Notes under the pieces: generated by a model
What the model saw: the letters and a program-made list of their open reading frames with translations, nothing else
What the model was told of the DNA's origin: nothing
Databases searched by the model: none
Translations under genes and position numbers: made by a program
From: Desulfobacter vibrioformis DSM 8776
Lineage (GTDB): Bacteria; Desulfobacterota; Desulfobacteria; Desulfobacterales; Desulfobacteraceae
Direction: 5' to 3'
Length of the DNA stretch: 59,266 nucleotides
Assembly (NCBI RefSeq): GCF_000745975.1
Contig: NZ_JQKJ01000024.1
Span: 1-59,266, forward strand
Shown here: one piece after another, positions 33,267-43,644 of the stretch
How the letters are laid out: each line of letters starts with the position of its first letter
Numbering within the stretch: the stretch's first letter is position 1

Positions 33267-34682
33267 ATGGAGAATGTAAAGCTTTTGCTTGAAAGAATTA
33301 CCAGCCGGGCCAACGCAAACTTAAGAGAGTTCCAGTTTGATACCCGGACCTTTGTTGATAATACCATTGAGTTTGACAAACTGGCCAAATTTTACTGTTT
33401 TTACGGCATTACCACCCGTCATCCCATTTATTTTCATTTTAAAAATTCAAGTATGGCCGGATCCTATTTCCTAGGCAAGGCGAATGTCAGGCAGTCATGC
33501 ATTTATAAAAGTGATATCAGGGGGGATGAACTCAAGCGTAAAGGCGATATTCTGGATAAGAACAACCCCTTACCCCTGGTGGATGATGAGATTTTTGTGA
33601 TAACAGGCAGCCTCTTGTATAAAACCCTGGTGCACAGCAAATCTCATAATCCTGAAACCCCCGAGGAATTCACCATCAGAAATACCATTTCCGCCCATTA
33701 CGCCAATATTCACGGCTCAACCATGGAAGGGTGCTTCCTTGGACCCTTTGCCACGGTGGATCTCATGAATCTTCATTCCTGTGTTTTAGGAGAGTTCTCC
33801 TATGTACAGGCCCAGGAGTTTTTCCATCGCAAAATTGATCCCGGTGTTGTCTGGATTGAGACGGATGCCTTTAAATTCAAATTCAAGCATGAAAGTGCTG
33901 TCCTGGATAAATATATTGGCGTGAATGAAAAATATCAGCCCAGGGGATTGATCTACGAGTTTGTCAGTGAAAAAGAGGCAGAGTATGAAAGGTTGTTTGA
34001 AGTGGTGGACCTTGAGCCCATCAAAGTCCCGGCAAGCTCGGCTGTAAACCGTTATGCCGTGATCAAACCCAAGACTGAAATCGGGGCAAACGTGCTGATT
34101 TCCCAGCGGGCTTATGTGGAAAATACCAAAATGGGAGACGGTTCCAATGCCCAGGAAAATACATTTATTATCAATTCCCATCTTGAAGGCATGTGTGTAA
34201 CTGCCCATGGCGGGAAAATCATCAACGCGTTTATCGGCTTGAAAACCTTTGTGGGCTTCAACTGTTTTCTCCACGGAAAAAAGGATGCAAAACTTACTAT
34301 TGGTAAGGGCTGCATTATTATGCCCCATACCATTATTGATATAAAAGAGCCGTTGACCATTCCCAAGCGTCATCTGGTCTGGGGATATATCACCTGCGCC
34401 GATGACCTTTCAAAAAATTCAATTCCCATTGATGAAATAAATGGGTTCAGGGGTAGCCAGTCCATTGGAGACATGACCTTTACAGGTTCGGGAGAAAGTT
34501 TTGTTGAAGCCTTTTCCCAACGCATTGAACATATTCTTGAGGCCAACGGTGCCTATTGCAATCAAGATGGTGAGATGAACGGACATGCCCAGGATGACCA
34601 GCAGATTTCATATAATACCCTGCAACCGTACAGATCCGGGGAAAATGCAGGTATGTATCCGTCCATCCGTATTTCGCCTTAA
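33267..34682 (+). CDS. left-handed beta-helix (hexapeptide repeat) family protein, function unknown
   Basis: A 471-residue cytoplasmic protein with no signal peptide. The central part (about residues 270-385) has the irregular hydrophobic-every-six pattern of LbH transferases: VIKPKTEIGANVLISQRAYV, IINSHLEGMCVTAHGG, FIGLKTFVGFNCFLHG, LTIGKGCIIMPHTIIDI. The flanking regions are unfamiliar. LbH proteins are usually acyl- or nucleotidyl-transferases, but no catalytic histidine pattern can be assigned with confidence. AAGGGAC upstream of the ATG is a fair ribosome-binding site. It stands alone; the 463 bases upstream (32804-33266) contain no gene or promoter I can name. Confidence 0.6.
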   Translation: MENVKLLLERITSRANANLREFQFDTRTFVDNTIEFDKLAKFYCFYGITTRHPIYFHFKNSSMAGSYFLGKANVRQSCIYKSDIRGDELKRKGDILDKNNPLPLVDDEIFVITGSLLYKTLVHSKSHNPETPEEFTIRNTISAHYANIHGSTMEGCFLGPFATVDLMNLHSCVLGEFSYVQAQEFFHRKIDPGVVWIETDAFKFKFKHESAVLDKYIGVNEKYQPRGLIYEFVSEKEAEYERLFEVVDLEPIKVPASSAVNRYAVIKPKTEIGANVLISQRAYVENTKMGDGSNAQENTFIINSHLEGMCVTAHGGKIINAFIGLKTFVGFNCFLHGKKDAKLTIGKGCIIMPHTIIDIKEPLTIPKRHLVWGYITCADDLSKNSIPIDEINGFRGSQSIGDMTFTGSGESFVEAFSQRIEHILEANGAYCNQDGEMNGHAQDDQQISYNTLQPYRSGENAGMYPSIRISP

Positions 34683-34695
34683 AAATACCGTTTTT

Positions 34696-36696
34696 TTAAA
34701 GCAGCTTCAAATGCCAGTTCCAGGTGCCTGGACGTGGCTTCATCCGGACGCCTTTGGGTATATTTTCAAACAGGTTAACAAGCATGGCAAAGCCGGCCTG
34801 TTTTAAATCCCCGGTTTTGGATGACAGGTCCAGGGGCCAGTTGGGAAAGGTGTGGTAGGTCGCATTGTACTTGCTGGTCCAGGCGCCTTCTCCCATGGGA
34901 CTGGTAAAGCCTTTGGCAAGATCCAGATCCGGGGCCGCAAGTCTTGATATGGCCAGGGGCCAGTTGGCCCGGCAGACCGCGCCCAAAGGCAGGCAGCAGC
35001 GTTCCGGCAGGGTCAAAAGGGTCTGGCTATCTAATTCCGGGCTTACAATGACCCCTGAAAAACCCTTGCTCTTCAGTATTTCCACTGCAAGGCAATTGGT
35101 GATATTGCAAAAAGGCCCTGCCCAAATATTGAGCCTTTGGGGATTCTCAAACAGGGTTATCTGCCAGGGGGAGTTGAGTACAAAGTTTTTTGCCCCTTTT
35201 TTCAGTGCGGTTTTGACATAGTTTTGACAGATTTTTTCCTCTTCCGGGAAAAGCACGGGATCCAGCCACAACCAGGATCGGACCGGGGCTTTTATTCCAT
35301 AGCTGTTTGCAGAAATCCAGAAGGCCGTATCATTGTGTGTTTTTAACGCAGGTGGCTGTTTTCTGAAAACATCCATTTCATATATATCAGGTTGTTTTCT
35401 GCCTCTATTATGATCACTTGCCTGGCCTGAAAATTTTACTCTGTCCCAGGCTTTTTTGTGGATGGAGGACAGATTGGAAGGCCTGATCGTTACCTTGGAA
35501 ATTCCATCAAGTTCGGCACCAAGGCGTGATAATTTTTCTTCCAGTTCACTTCCCCTGCGGTCAATAAGGAAAACAGACGTGCCTTTGTTGATACGCCTGC
35601 CTTTTGGGGAAGATAAAAAGTATTTTCCTTTCTTGGGGATGGCCCGGGTCACCTTCCGGATTTGGTGAAAGGTCTCTTCTTCATATCCGATGCGTAACAG
35701 GTCCCCCGGCAGAAGCGCCTCCCTTGAAATAAAATATGGATCTTCAGGATTTTTTATCCGGCCTAGAAACAGGCCGGAGCCGGTTTCAGACGCATGATCC
35801 AGGGGATTTAACACCCGATGGGATAACAGGTTGTAATGGCTGCCCTGTCTTCCCAGCGCATATTCTAAAAACGACAGGGCCTGTTTTTTCTGGTCCGGCG
35901 CATCCCTGAGCAGTTTATACGCCATCACCGTGTAGTAAACATAATGGGGGCTTTTTTTTCTGCCTTCAATTTTCCAGGTACTGATGTTGGGGATCTCCTT
36001 GAGCACCTTGACCAGTACATCCGCTGACAGATCCAGGCATGAGAAATACCGGGCCTTTTTTCCATTTTGTTCATACAGCCGCCGGCAGGGTTGAACGCAA
36101 CGACCCCGCAGCGCACTTTTGCCGCCAAACCAGGAACTCCAGTAACACCGGCCTGACACGGAATAGCAAAGTGCGCCATGGACAAACACCTCTAGGTCCA
36201 TGGTTTCCGGGGCAGCCGCTGCCATGGCCCTGATGTCATCAAGGCTGAATTCCCTGGGCAGCACCACCCGGGAAAAACCAGCCTTTTGGGCGGCCTCAAG
36301 TCCGGCAGGATGGGTGCAGTTGCCCAGGGTGGACAGGTGGAGTTTTCCTTTGAATCCGGCTTTGCCGGCAAGGCTGACCATGGCCGTATCCTGGATAATC
36401 AGGGCATCGACATCCGCATACCGGACAAGTTTGTCCAGAATATGAAGCACCTTGTCGGTTTCGGATTCCTTAATTATAGAGTTGAAAGCAACATACACCT
36501 GAATCCCTTTTGAATGGGCAAGCGTGGTCAGTCTTGCCAGTTCTTCAATGGAAAAATTGTTCGCTTCCATGCGGGCTGAAAATATTTTAAGGCCGCAGTA
36601 AATCGCGTCTGCACCAGCCGCTATTGCCGCAAGAAAAGAGTGAATATCTCCGGCAGGTGCAAGGATGGTTGGTTGTTTTGATGATGGGTCGGTCAT
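34696..36696 (-). CDS. peptidase U32 family protein
   Basis: A 666-residue U32 family member. It begins ILAPAGDIHSFLAAIAAGAD with YCGLKIFSARMEANNF, and carries the U32 signature ELEVFVHGALCYSVSGRC near residue 167 followed by LRGRCVQPCRRLY (cysteines typical of an iron-sulfur or structural site). U32 proteins include collagenase-like peptidases and the RNA-modifying enzymes RlhA and TrhP; sequence alone does not separate these. The C-terminal 250 residues extend beyond the common core. It converges on the hexapeptide protein with a 13-base gap. Confidence 0.85.
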   Translation of the reverse strand: MTDPSSKQPTILAPAGDIHSFLAAIAAGADAIYCGLKIFSARMEANNFSIEELARLTTLAHSKGIQVYVAFNSIIKESETDKVLHILDKLVRYADVDALIIQDTAMVSLAGKAGFKGKLHLSTLGNCTHPAGLEAAQKAGFSRVVLPREFSLDDIRAMAAAAPETMDLEVFVHGALCYSVSGRCYWSSWFGGKSALRGRCVQPCRRLYEQNGKKARYFSCLDLSADVLVKVLKEIPNISTWKIEGRKKSPHYVYYTVMAYKLLRDAPDQKKQALSFLEYALGRQGSHYNLLSHRVLNPLDHASETGSGLFLGRIKNPEDPYFISREALLPGDLLRIGYEEETFHQIRKVTRAIPKKGKYFLSSPKGRRINKGTSVFLIDRRGSELEEKLSRLGAELDGISKVTIRPSNLSSIHKKAWDRVKFSGQASDHNRGRKQPDIYEMDVFRKQPPALKTHNDTAFWISANSYGIKAPVRSWLWLDPVLFPEEEKICQNYVKTALKKGAKNFVLNSPWQITLFENPQRLNIWAGPFCNITNCLAVEILKSKGFSGVIVSPELDSQTLLTLPERCCLPLGAVCRANWPLAISRLAAPDLDLAKGFTSPMGEGAWTSKYNATYHTFPNWPLDLSSKTGDLKQAGFAMLVNLFENIPKGVRMKPRPGTWNWHLKLL

Positions 36697-36850
36697 AGGT
36701 TCTTCATGCCCAAGTATGGATAAATAGTTATTTCATGTTGCAATTTCAGATAATAATGTCAGAATATCTTTTTTTTTGTCGTAAAAGCAGTGCTGGTAAA
36801 CATTCAAAAAATCCATTTAAAAGATTATAGCAAAACAATGAGGAGGGCAC

Positions 36851-37180
36851 ATGTTTGCAATTCATGATGAAAACGGTTATGCCATGTCCGTGGAAGGTAT
36901 AGAGATGAAAACCCTGGTATATGGGGATAAGACGCTTCTGGTCCGGTTTAAAATGACCAAAGGGGCACAGCTGCCCTCCCACACCCATCCCCACGAGCAG
37001 ATCGGATATCTTGTTTCCGGTCGCATTAATCTTTACATTGGAAGTGAATGCCGCAATGCCGGCCCCGGAGATTCCTGGTGCATTGAATCCGGGGTGGAAC
37101 ACCGTGCTGAAATCTTGGAAGACAGCATTGCCATTGAAGTTTTTTCACCGGTACGGGAGGAATACCTGCCCGGAACCTGA
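36851..37180 (+). CDS. small cupin-domain protein
   Basis: A 109-residue single cupin. Motif 1 is LPSHTHPHEQIGYLVSG (two or three histidines and a Gln/Glu position), motif 2 GPGDSWCIESGVEHRAEI with a histidine, giving a plausible 3-His metal site. GAGGAGG directly upstream of the ATG is a strong ribosome-binding site. Substrate is unknown; it is monocistronic and divergent from the U32 gene. Confidence 0.85.
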   Translation: MFAIHDENGYAMSVEGIEMKTLVYGDKTLLVRFKMTKGAQLPSHTHPHEQIGYLVSGRINLYIGSECRNAGPGDSWCIESGVEHRAEILEDSIAIEVFSPVREEYLPGT

Positions 37181-37229
37181 ATCAATCAATCCATGGGGTT
37201 TTTGCCACCGCTAAAAGGGGAATAAACCT

Positions 37230-37844
37230 TTAAGTGTCAGGCATGCATATTTTACAGGGTTTGTAGCCCTGGGCGTCAGCCTCTTCTTTCGTGGTGAACG
37301 CCATGCTGCAGTTTTTACCGTTGGCAAAATTACATGTTACGCTGTGGAAAACCAGGGTTTCAATATTTCCTTTAAATTGAACACTTGCACCTTCCGGTGC
37401 CGCTTCTTCGGGTGCCGCCGCTTCGGGTGCAGGCGGTTCAGGAACCTGAGAGGAAGACATTGAAGGGGGGGACGCTTTTTCCTCCGGTTGTGCTTCCGGT
37501 TGCTTGTCTGCACGGTTTTCTTCTATTTTTATTTGGGGTTCCGGTGCAGGCTCAGGCTCAGTTGATTGTGTGTCAGGAATCGGCTTGGTTTGGCCTTCTG
37601 ACTTCCCGGTGATTTCCTTGTTCAGTTTCTCTTGCTGTGTATGCGGTGACGCCAACTTTGCCTGTTTGTTACTATTGTCGGATTGCTTGAGTTCTTCAAT
37701 GCCAAGATATACTGCAAATGCACCGCCAATAATCATTAATACAGGAACCAGTCCTGCCGCAAAATTTAAAAAATTAATGAAATTAAATGAAAAACCCGAG
37801 ATACCAATAAGTAGTAGCAGGGCACCGGTGATAAATTTTTTCAT
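37230..37844 (-). CDS. membrane-anchored protein with proline-rich linker and Ada-type zinc-binding-like domain
   Basis: A 204-residue protein with two N-terminal hydrophobic helices (about residues 4-24 and 31-50), then roughly 100 residues rich in Pro, Glu and Ala, and a C-terminal 45-residue module VFHSVTCNFANGKNCSMAF...GYKPCKICMPDT. The C...C...CxxC spacing and the GYxPCKxCxP ending resemble the metal-binding domain found in Ada and fused to various secreted or membrane proteins. Function unknown. It follows the sodium:solute symporter gene on the same strand, with a 190-base gap. Confidence 0.6.
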   Translation of the reverse strand: MKKFITGALLLLIGISGFSFNFINFLNFAAGLVPVLMIIGGAFAVYLGIEELKQSDNSNKQAKLASPHTQQEKLNKEITGKSEGQTKPIPDTQSTEPEPAPEPQIKIEENRADKQPEAQPEEKASPPSMSSSQVPEPPAPEAAAPEEAAPEGASVQFKGNIETLVFHSVTCNFANGKNCSMAFTTKEEADAQGYKPCKICMPDT

Positions 37845-38036
37845 ACATCCGCTCCATAGAAGTGTCTGGTCTGTTAAAAAAGGATCAGGATTTCAAAGCC
37901 AAGGCCGTATGCTACCCCTTTTAGGGCAAAATTTGCTGCATTGTCAAGGCAATGGCTTAAAAAATGACACTTAAATGGCGAAATAAAAGAAAAAAATTTC
38001 TTTTGTTAAAATTTTGGCGTTATTTTTCCAAGTCCC

Positions 38037-39392
38037 TTATAGCACAGCCAGGATAAAGTAACCGACCGGCAGAAAATATAGAATACCCCGTACCATGGGA
38101 GAAAATCTTTTTTGTCCCGTAAACACCACAATACATAATCCTGCAAACACAGACGCCCCTCTGAACCCCATGGAAAGATAACTCCAGCGCAAAATTGTTG
38201 TACTAAATCCAGCCAGAACAACACCCCCCGAAAGAATTAGGACCGCAAGCATACACAGCCTGACAATGGTTAGACTGTGATCCGGTTCTTTTGTAAACAA
38301 GCGCCGAATTCCATCCATATAAATATTGGTGGTCACCCCAAGGATCAGGCCTGCGCCGGTACCCAGAACTGCCAGAAGCAGTACAGCAGAGCAAAAAGCA
38401 GCCATGACCGGGGGCAGGGTATATTGAAAGAAAAAGGGCAGTGCCTGGGCACTGTTGCCTTCAAGTTCCGGACAGTTGGCCCTGAGAAAAAGTCCCACAA
38501 TAATACCTAAAATGCCGATGGGGGGGATGACAATGGCAGTAAGAAATGCACCATTTCTGGCTTCCCGTATGGTTTTAGCTGAAAAAATAGCCTGCAAGTA
38601 AATTTGGGTGGATAACACGCCCGTGATCATGGAAATAATATCGATAGTCGTTGTTTCAATACCATTGGAGAAGAAATTGAAAAAATCAGTGGTTTTGGGT
38701 AATTGGGCTGTAATGCCGGTGATCCCTCCGCCTTTGATCAGCGCAATGGTTGCGCAGACGATCATGATGGCGTACAGCAGGAAAAATTTTATTTTTCCCA
38801 CCATGCCGGCACCGGAAATTCCGCCTGACATGACAAAAAATCCCATAAGCACCATGGTAATAAACAAAGAGACCGGCAACGGGAAGTGGAATATTGAGTT
38901 CAAAATAGCCATGGCTGCCAGGTACTGGGCAATAATATGGATAAACATGCCGCAGGAATTGAGCACAGAGCAATAATACTGAAAGCCCTGGCCAAAGTAT
39001 CTGCCGAGCAGTTCGGAAACGGTGGTGACCTGCTCACGTCTTAATGCTGTTGCAAAAAAGCATCCCAGGAGAAAACAGGAGATACCGCTGCCCAGGGTGA
39101 AAATCCAGGCGCTGACACCATGATCATAGGCTGATTGAACTGTCCCGATGGTTGAGACGCCACCTACCAGGGTGCCGATAATCACCCAGGATACCTGGGT
39201 GGTGGAAAGGGATCTGCCTGCCACTGAAAAATCTGATCCACTGACCACGCGCCGCTGATTTTTTAAAATCAGAGCGCAGAAAAGAACAAATGCGCCGACA
39301 AATACGGCTGCATATATAAATTGCCCCACCCCTTTTCTCCTTGATATCCGCTTGATATCGGCCGAATCCTTCAAGCAGGAAGCGGCTTCCAT
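38037..39392 (-). CDS. sodium:solute symporter family protein
   Basis: About 451 residues and 12-13 hydrophobic segments. The SSS pattern is recognisable early: SDFSVAGRSLSTTQVSWVII and GGVSTIGTVQSAYDHGVSAW, then FATALRREQVTTVSELLGRYFG. Substrates of the family range from amino acids to carboxylates and cannot be predicted here. The start at 39392 (ATG) is chosen over a TTG at 39434; neither has a convincing ribosome-binding site. Confidence 0.8.
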   Translation of the reverse strand: MEAASCLKDSADIKRISRRKGVGQFIYAAVFVGAFVLFCALILKNQRRVVSGSDFSVAGRSLSTTQVSWVIIGTLVGGVSTIGTVQSAYDHGVSAWIFTLGSGISCFLLGCFFATALRREQVTTVSELLGRYFGQGFQYYCSVLNSCGMFIHIIAQYLAAMAILNSIFHFPLPVSLFITMVLMGFFVMSGGISGAGMVGKIKFFLLYAIMIVCATIALIKGGGITGITAQLPKTTDFFNFFSNGIETTTIDIISMITGVLSTQIYLQAIFSAKTIREARNGAFLTAIVIPPIGILGIIVGLFLRANCPELEGNSAQALPFFFQYTLPPVMAAFCSAVLLLAVLGTGAGLILGVTTNIYMDGIRRLFTKEPDHSLTIVRLCMLAVLILSGGVVLAGFSTTILRWSYLSMGFRGASVFAGLCIVVFTGQKRFSPMVRGILYFLPVGYFILAVL

Positions 39393-39482
39393 TTTTAAAA
39401 GTGCAGTTCTACGCCTGATTTGTACATAAGGCAATGGAAGAATCGGGGGGTATTATGTTTTTTTAAAGACGCGTCTGTGTCC

Positions 39483-39752
39483 CTAGGGGGACGGTACACC
39501 GGCATCAGGGCTTCGGTAAAGCATGAGCCACCACATCCTGAATGCCATCAGGGCCTGGGCATCTGCCTGGTGTTGGCATTTAAAAAGGCTCAGGGAATAT
39601 GCCTCTTCAAACTCTTCCGGAGTAAAAATTAAATTCTTTTGATCCAGAATTTCCTGCCGTGTCTGACTGGTGTCTGCTTTTACCAGCCTGTGTCTGAGAT
39701 CATCGTCATGTTGTCCTTGCCGGATAAAGTTGATGGCATTTTGAATGGTCAT
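39483..39752 (-). CDS. Nif11-like leader-domain protein
   Basis: An 89-residue protein from the ATG at 39752, which has AGGGA at a good distance; a longer frame to 39782 exists. The sequence TIQNAINFIRQGQHDDDLRHRL...IFTPEEFEEAY has the length and spacing of the Nif11 domain (helical, F..k...D..L+..l ... ft.eEl..a). Nif11 domains serve as leader peptides of some RiPP natural products, but also occur alone. No Gly-Gly cleavage site or modification enzyme is apparent nearby, and the tail (MAFRMWWLMLYRSPDAG) is Trp/Met rich. Confidence 0.5.
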   Translation of the reverse strand: MTIQNAINFIRQGQHDDDLRHRLVKADTSQTRQEILDQKNLIFTPEEFEEAYSLSLFKCQHQADAQALMAFRMWWLMLYRSPDAGVPSP

Positions 39753-39793
39753 GTCATTTCCCTGAAAAATTTTAATAGGCAACGGCCCTGCAA

Positions 39794-40243
39794 TTATTCC
39801 GCAATATCAGTGCCAGTTGTATCCGTTTTTTCGGATGCGGTTCCCGCGTCAATGGATGCGATCAGTGTGGTTGTGGTATCGTCGGAATCACTGAACACTT
39901 TGTTGAACGTATCTATGTCTGATTCAGCAAGATTTTTGGCATCTCCCAGATATGTGATAATGGAAAGGGTGTCATACCCTTCCTCCTGGAGTGCGGCTGC
40001 AAATGTTCTGATATTGCCAAGGGCTTCATTGGACGCACCTGCGTCAGACGCTGTGCTTGCCACCTGGGCCACCCTCTGGGCAATGGAGGAAATGGCGCAT
40101 GAGTCGGAAGCGGCTGTACAGATGTCATAGGTCATGGATGCCATGGATTTTCCCTCTGATAACAGGGTGGTCATGCTGGCGTTTTTTTGTTGGGCGAGCT
40201 GAAGTCCAACGCTTGAAAAATTTGAAAGTATCGAACTGGTCAT
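39794..40243 (-). CDS. unrecognised Ser/Thr/Ala/Asp-rich small protein
   Basis: A 149-residue acidic protein with no signal peptide or membrane segment, beginning MTSSILSNFSSVGLQLAQQK and ending in a Thr/Asp-rich tail. I do not recognise it. Strong ribosome-binding site AAAGGAG eight bases before the ATG. It precedes the Nif11-like gene by 41 bases on the same strand, so the two are probably co-expressed. Two cysteines lie close together in YDICTAASDSCAISS. Confidence 0.6.
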   Translation of the reverse strand: MTSSILSNFSSVGLQLAQQKNASMTTLLSEGKSMASMTYDICTAASDSCAISSIAQRVAQVASTASDAGASNEALGNIRTFAAALQEEGYDTLSIITYLGDAKNLAESDIDTFNKVFSDSDDTTTTLIASIDAGTASEKTDTTGTDIAE

Positions 40244-40448
40244 TTTATTACTCCTTTGTTCCTAATTTGTGGATTGTTTCATGGTCCGGGTGTTTCTTAA
40301 TTTTTAGCTTTGTGGTACAGATCAACAACACACAATATAAAACAATATATAACTACCCGGTTAAAATGTATATCGGAATGGGATATTAAAAATTTAAGTA
40401 AAAATTAAATTTATTCTTTTGCGGATTTCAAAGGGAATTAATCAGTTA

Positions 40449-41354
40449 ATGAAACCAGGTGTAGAACCCGTTTTTTGCAGTCTAAAACCCAAAGATCTCA
40501 TTGGCGTGGCCGCACCATCGGCCAGATTTGATGCCCAGGCGTTCAAAAAAGGGGTTCTGTGTCTTGAATCCATGGGGTTTGACGTACATATCCCCAATGG
40601 CATCACAGAGCAGTACAGATATCTTGCCGGCACGGACCGGCAACGGGCGGATGTGCTTAACTCGCTGTTCGCAGATCCTGGGATCAAAGGTATCATTGCG
40701 GCAAGGGGCGGATTCGGTGCCATGCGCCTTTTGCCGTTGCTGGACTGGGATACCATTGCCGGAAATCCGAAACTGTTTATGGGGTTTTCAGATCCCACGG
40801 CTTTGATCAGTTCCCTGGTATGCAAAGCCGGGATCTGTGCCCTGCATGGTCCAAATCTGGTTTCCCTTGGCCGGGCAGATAAAAATACACTGGACAGTTT
40901 TGCACAAACTGTGACAGGCTGCTTTACGCGTATTGATCTGCCTTCTGATCAGGTGCTTGCGGGTGGACGTGCCACAGGACGGCTTGCGGGAGGGAATCTG
41001 GCCACCCTGGTTCATATGATCGGGACAGCTTATCAGCCCGATTTTACGGGCAGCATCCTTTTCCTGGAGGACGTGGGGGAACCGGCATACAAGATTGACA
41101 GGATGCTGACCCAGATGAAAATGGCAGGTGTGCTGGCAGGTGTCAACGGGGTCGTGACCGGGTCTTTTGAAGATTGTGATAATGATGAATATATACCCCA
41201 GATCATTCAAGAGGCGTTCTTTGACGCCAACATTCCGATCTGCATGGGACTTGCAGTGGGCCACGGAGCCATTAACCTTTCCCTTCCCATGGGGGTGGGC
41301 GTTATTCTGGATGCAGACCGTGCCTGCCTTGAATGGGATCTTGCCGCACCATGA
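40449..41354 (+). CDS. ldcA: LD-carboxypeptidase (peptidase S66 family)
   Basis: About 301 residues from the ATG at 40449 (a TTG at 40419 would add ten). Family motifs: IGVAAPSARFDAQAFKKGV near the start, IIAARGGFGAMRLLPLLDW, LFMGFSDPTALISSL containing the nucleophile-region serine, and a C-terminal MGLAVGHGAINLSLPMGV with the catalytic-type histidine. S66 enzymes trim the terminal D-Ala from murein tetrapeptides during recycling. The stop overlaps the next ATG by four bases. Confidence 0.88.
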   Translation: MKPGVEPVFCSLKPKDLIGVAAPSARFDAQAFKKGVLCLESMGFDVHIPNGITEQYRYLAGTDRQRADVLNSLFADPGIKGIIAARGGFGAMRLLPLLDWDTIAGNPKLFMGFSDPTALISSLVCKAGICALHGPNLVSLGRADKNTLDSFAQTVTGCFTRIDLPSDQVLAGGRATGRLAGGNLATLVHMIGTAYQPDFTGSILFLEDVGEPAYKIDRMLTQMKMAGVLAGVNGVVTGSFEDCDNDEYIPQIIQEAFFDANIPICMGLAVGHGAINLSLPMGVGVILDADRACLEWDLAAP

Positions 41355-42481
41355 AAACCTGTTCAGTTCAAGAAATTGATGGCGTTATGGTCAATGCTGT
41401 GGCAGACAGCGTGTTTCCGGGCGCTGTGCTGCTGTGTGCCCGCGGACAAGATATTTTTTATCACAAGGCTTTTGGTGTAACAGACATCAGGTTTGGGGAA
41501 CCTGTGACATTGAATACGGTTTTTGACCTGGCGTCTCTGACCAAACCCCTGGCCACAGCTCTGGCTGTGGCAGATCTGATTTCATCAGGGCAGTTGTCCC
41601 AAAAAACTTATTTACAGGATGTCCTGCCGGCAGCCCGGGGAACGGACAAGGCCAGGATCACCATTGACATGCTGCTGCGCCACAGGTCAGGTCTGCCTGC
41701 CCACCGTCCGTATTTTAAAGCGCTTTGTGTCCCTGTTCCCGGTATGGAGGCCAGAAAATGCCTGCGGCGGCTGGTGCTGGAGGAACCCCTGGAATATGAG
41801 CCCGGTTTCAAGGAAAATTACAGTGACCTGGGGTTTATCCTGTTGGCCTGGGTGGTGGAGTATCTGTCCGGTGTCCGGCTGGATATATTTGTTAATGACC
41901 GGATCTTTGGGCCTTTAAAAATCAACGCGTTGTTTTTCAATCCCCTTTGCTTTGATTTGGCAAGGTCTAAGGCAAATCAAACACCCTTTGTTTTTGCCGC
42001 TACCTCCCATTGCCCCTGGCGAAGAAAAATGATGGTGGGGGAGGTGGAAGATGAAAATGCCTGGGCTGCGGGCGGCATTGAAGGGCATGCCGGTCTGTTT
42101 GGCACCGCTGACGGGATCCATCGCCTCTGCTGTCAGATCCTGCAGGCCCTTGAAAATAAAGAAACAAAAGTAATAAATTCATCTGTCATTCGATGTTTTG
42201 CAGATAAAAATAGTGGTGAAAAACATGGATTGATGCGGCCGGCAGGTTTTGATTCTCCAAGCGAAGAGAACGCTTCCTCAGGTCATTTTTTTTCTAAAAG
42301 ATCGGTCGGACACCTGGGCTTTACCGGCACATCCTTCTGGATAGATCCTGACAACGGCTTGATCACGGTACTCTTGACAAATCGGGTACACCCTGACCGG
42401 GGAAATATTGATATCAGGAAATTCAGGCCCAGGATTCATGATTTGATCGCAACGGTTTATAAAGCGGATATACAAATGTGA
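41351..42481 (+). CDS. serine hydrolase, beta-lactamase class C / esterase fold
   Basis: 376 residues from the ATG at 41351, overlapping the LD-carboxypeptidase stop (ATGA). The SxxK motif is ASLTK near residue 60, the YxN position is YSD in ENYSDLGFILL, and the third motif is HLGFTGTSFW, matching HTGFTGT of class C-like hydrolases. There is no signal peptide, so a cytoplasmic peptidase/esterase acting with LdcA in muropeptide recycling is more likely than antibiotic resistance. Neighbouring mre genes support a cell-wall theme. Confidence 0.82.
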   Translation: MKTCSVQEIDGVMVNAVADSVFPGAVLLCARGQDIFYHKAFGVTDIRFGEPVTLNTVFDLASLTKPLATALAVADLISSGQLSQKTYLQDVLPAARGTDKARITIDMLLRHRSGLPAHRPYFKALCVPVPGMEARKCLRRLVLEEPLEYEPGFKENYSDLGFILLAWVVEYLSGVRLDIFVNDRIFGPLKINALFFNPLCFDLARSKANQTPFVFAATSHCPWRRKMMVGEVEDENAWAAGGIEGHAGLFGTADGIHRLCCQILQALENKETKVINSSVIRCFADKNSGEKHGLMRPAGFDSPSEENASSGHFFSKRSVGHLGFTGTSFWIDPDNGLITVLLTNRVHPDRGNIDIRKFRPRIHDLIATVYKADIQM

Positions 42482-42520
42482 AACACTTTTATTCTTGTAA
42501 AAAAAACCTAAGTTTGTTAG

Positions 42521-43639
<1,119 letters not shown>

Positions 43640-43644
43640 AAGTA

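Noticed and set aside
39483-40243. RiPP biosynthetic cluster
   Set aside because: Only a Nif11-like leader domain is present. No maturation enzyme, protease or exporter lies within several genes, so a cluster call is not supported.
41351-42481. Antibiotic-resistance beta-lactamase
   Set aside because: The fold motifs are class C-like, but there is no signal peptide, the second motif is YSD rather than YxN, and the gene is coupled to an LD-carboxypeptidase, pointing to murein recycling or esterase activity.
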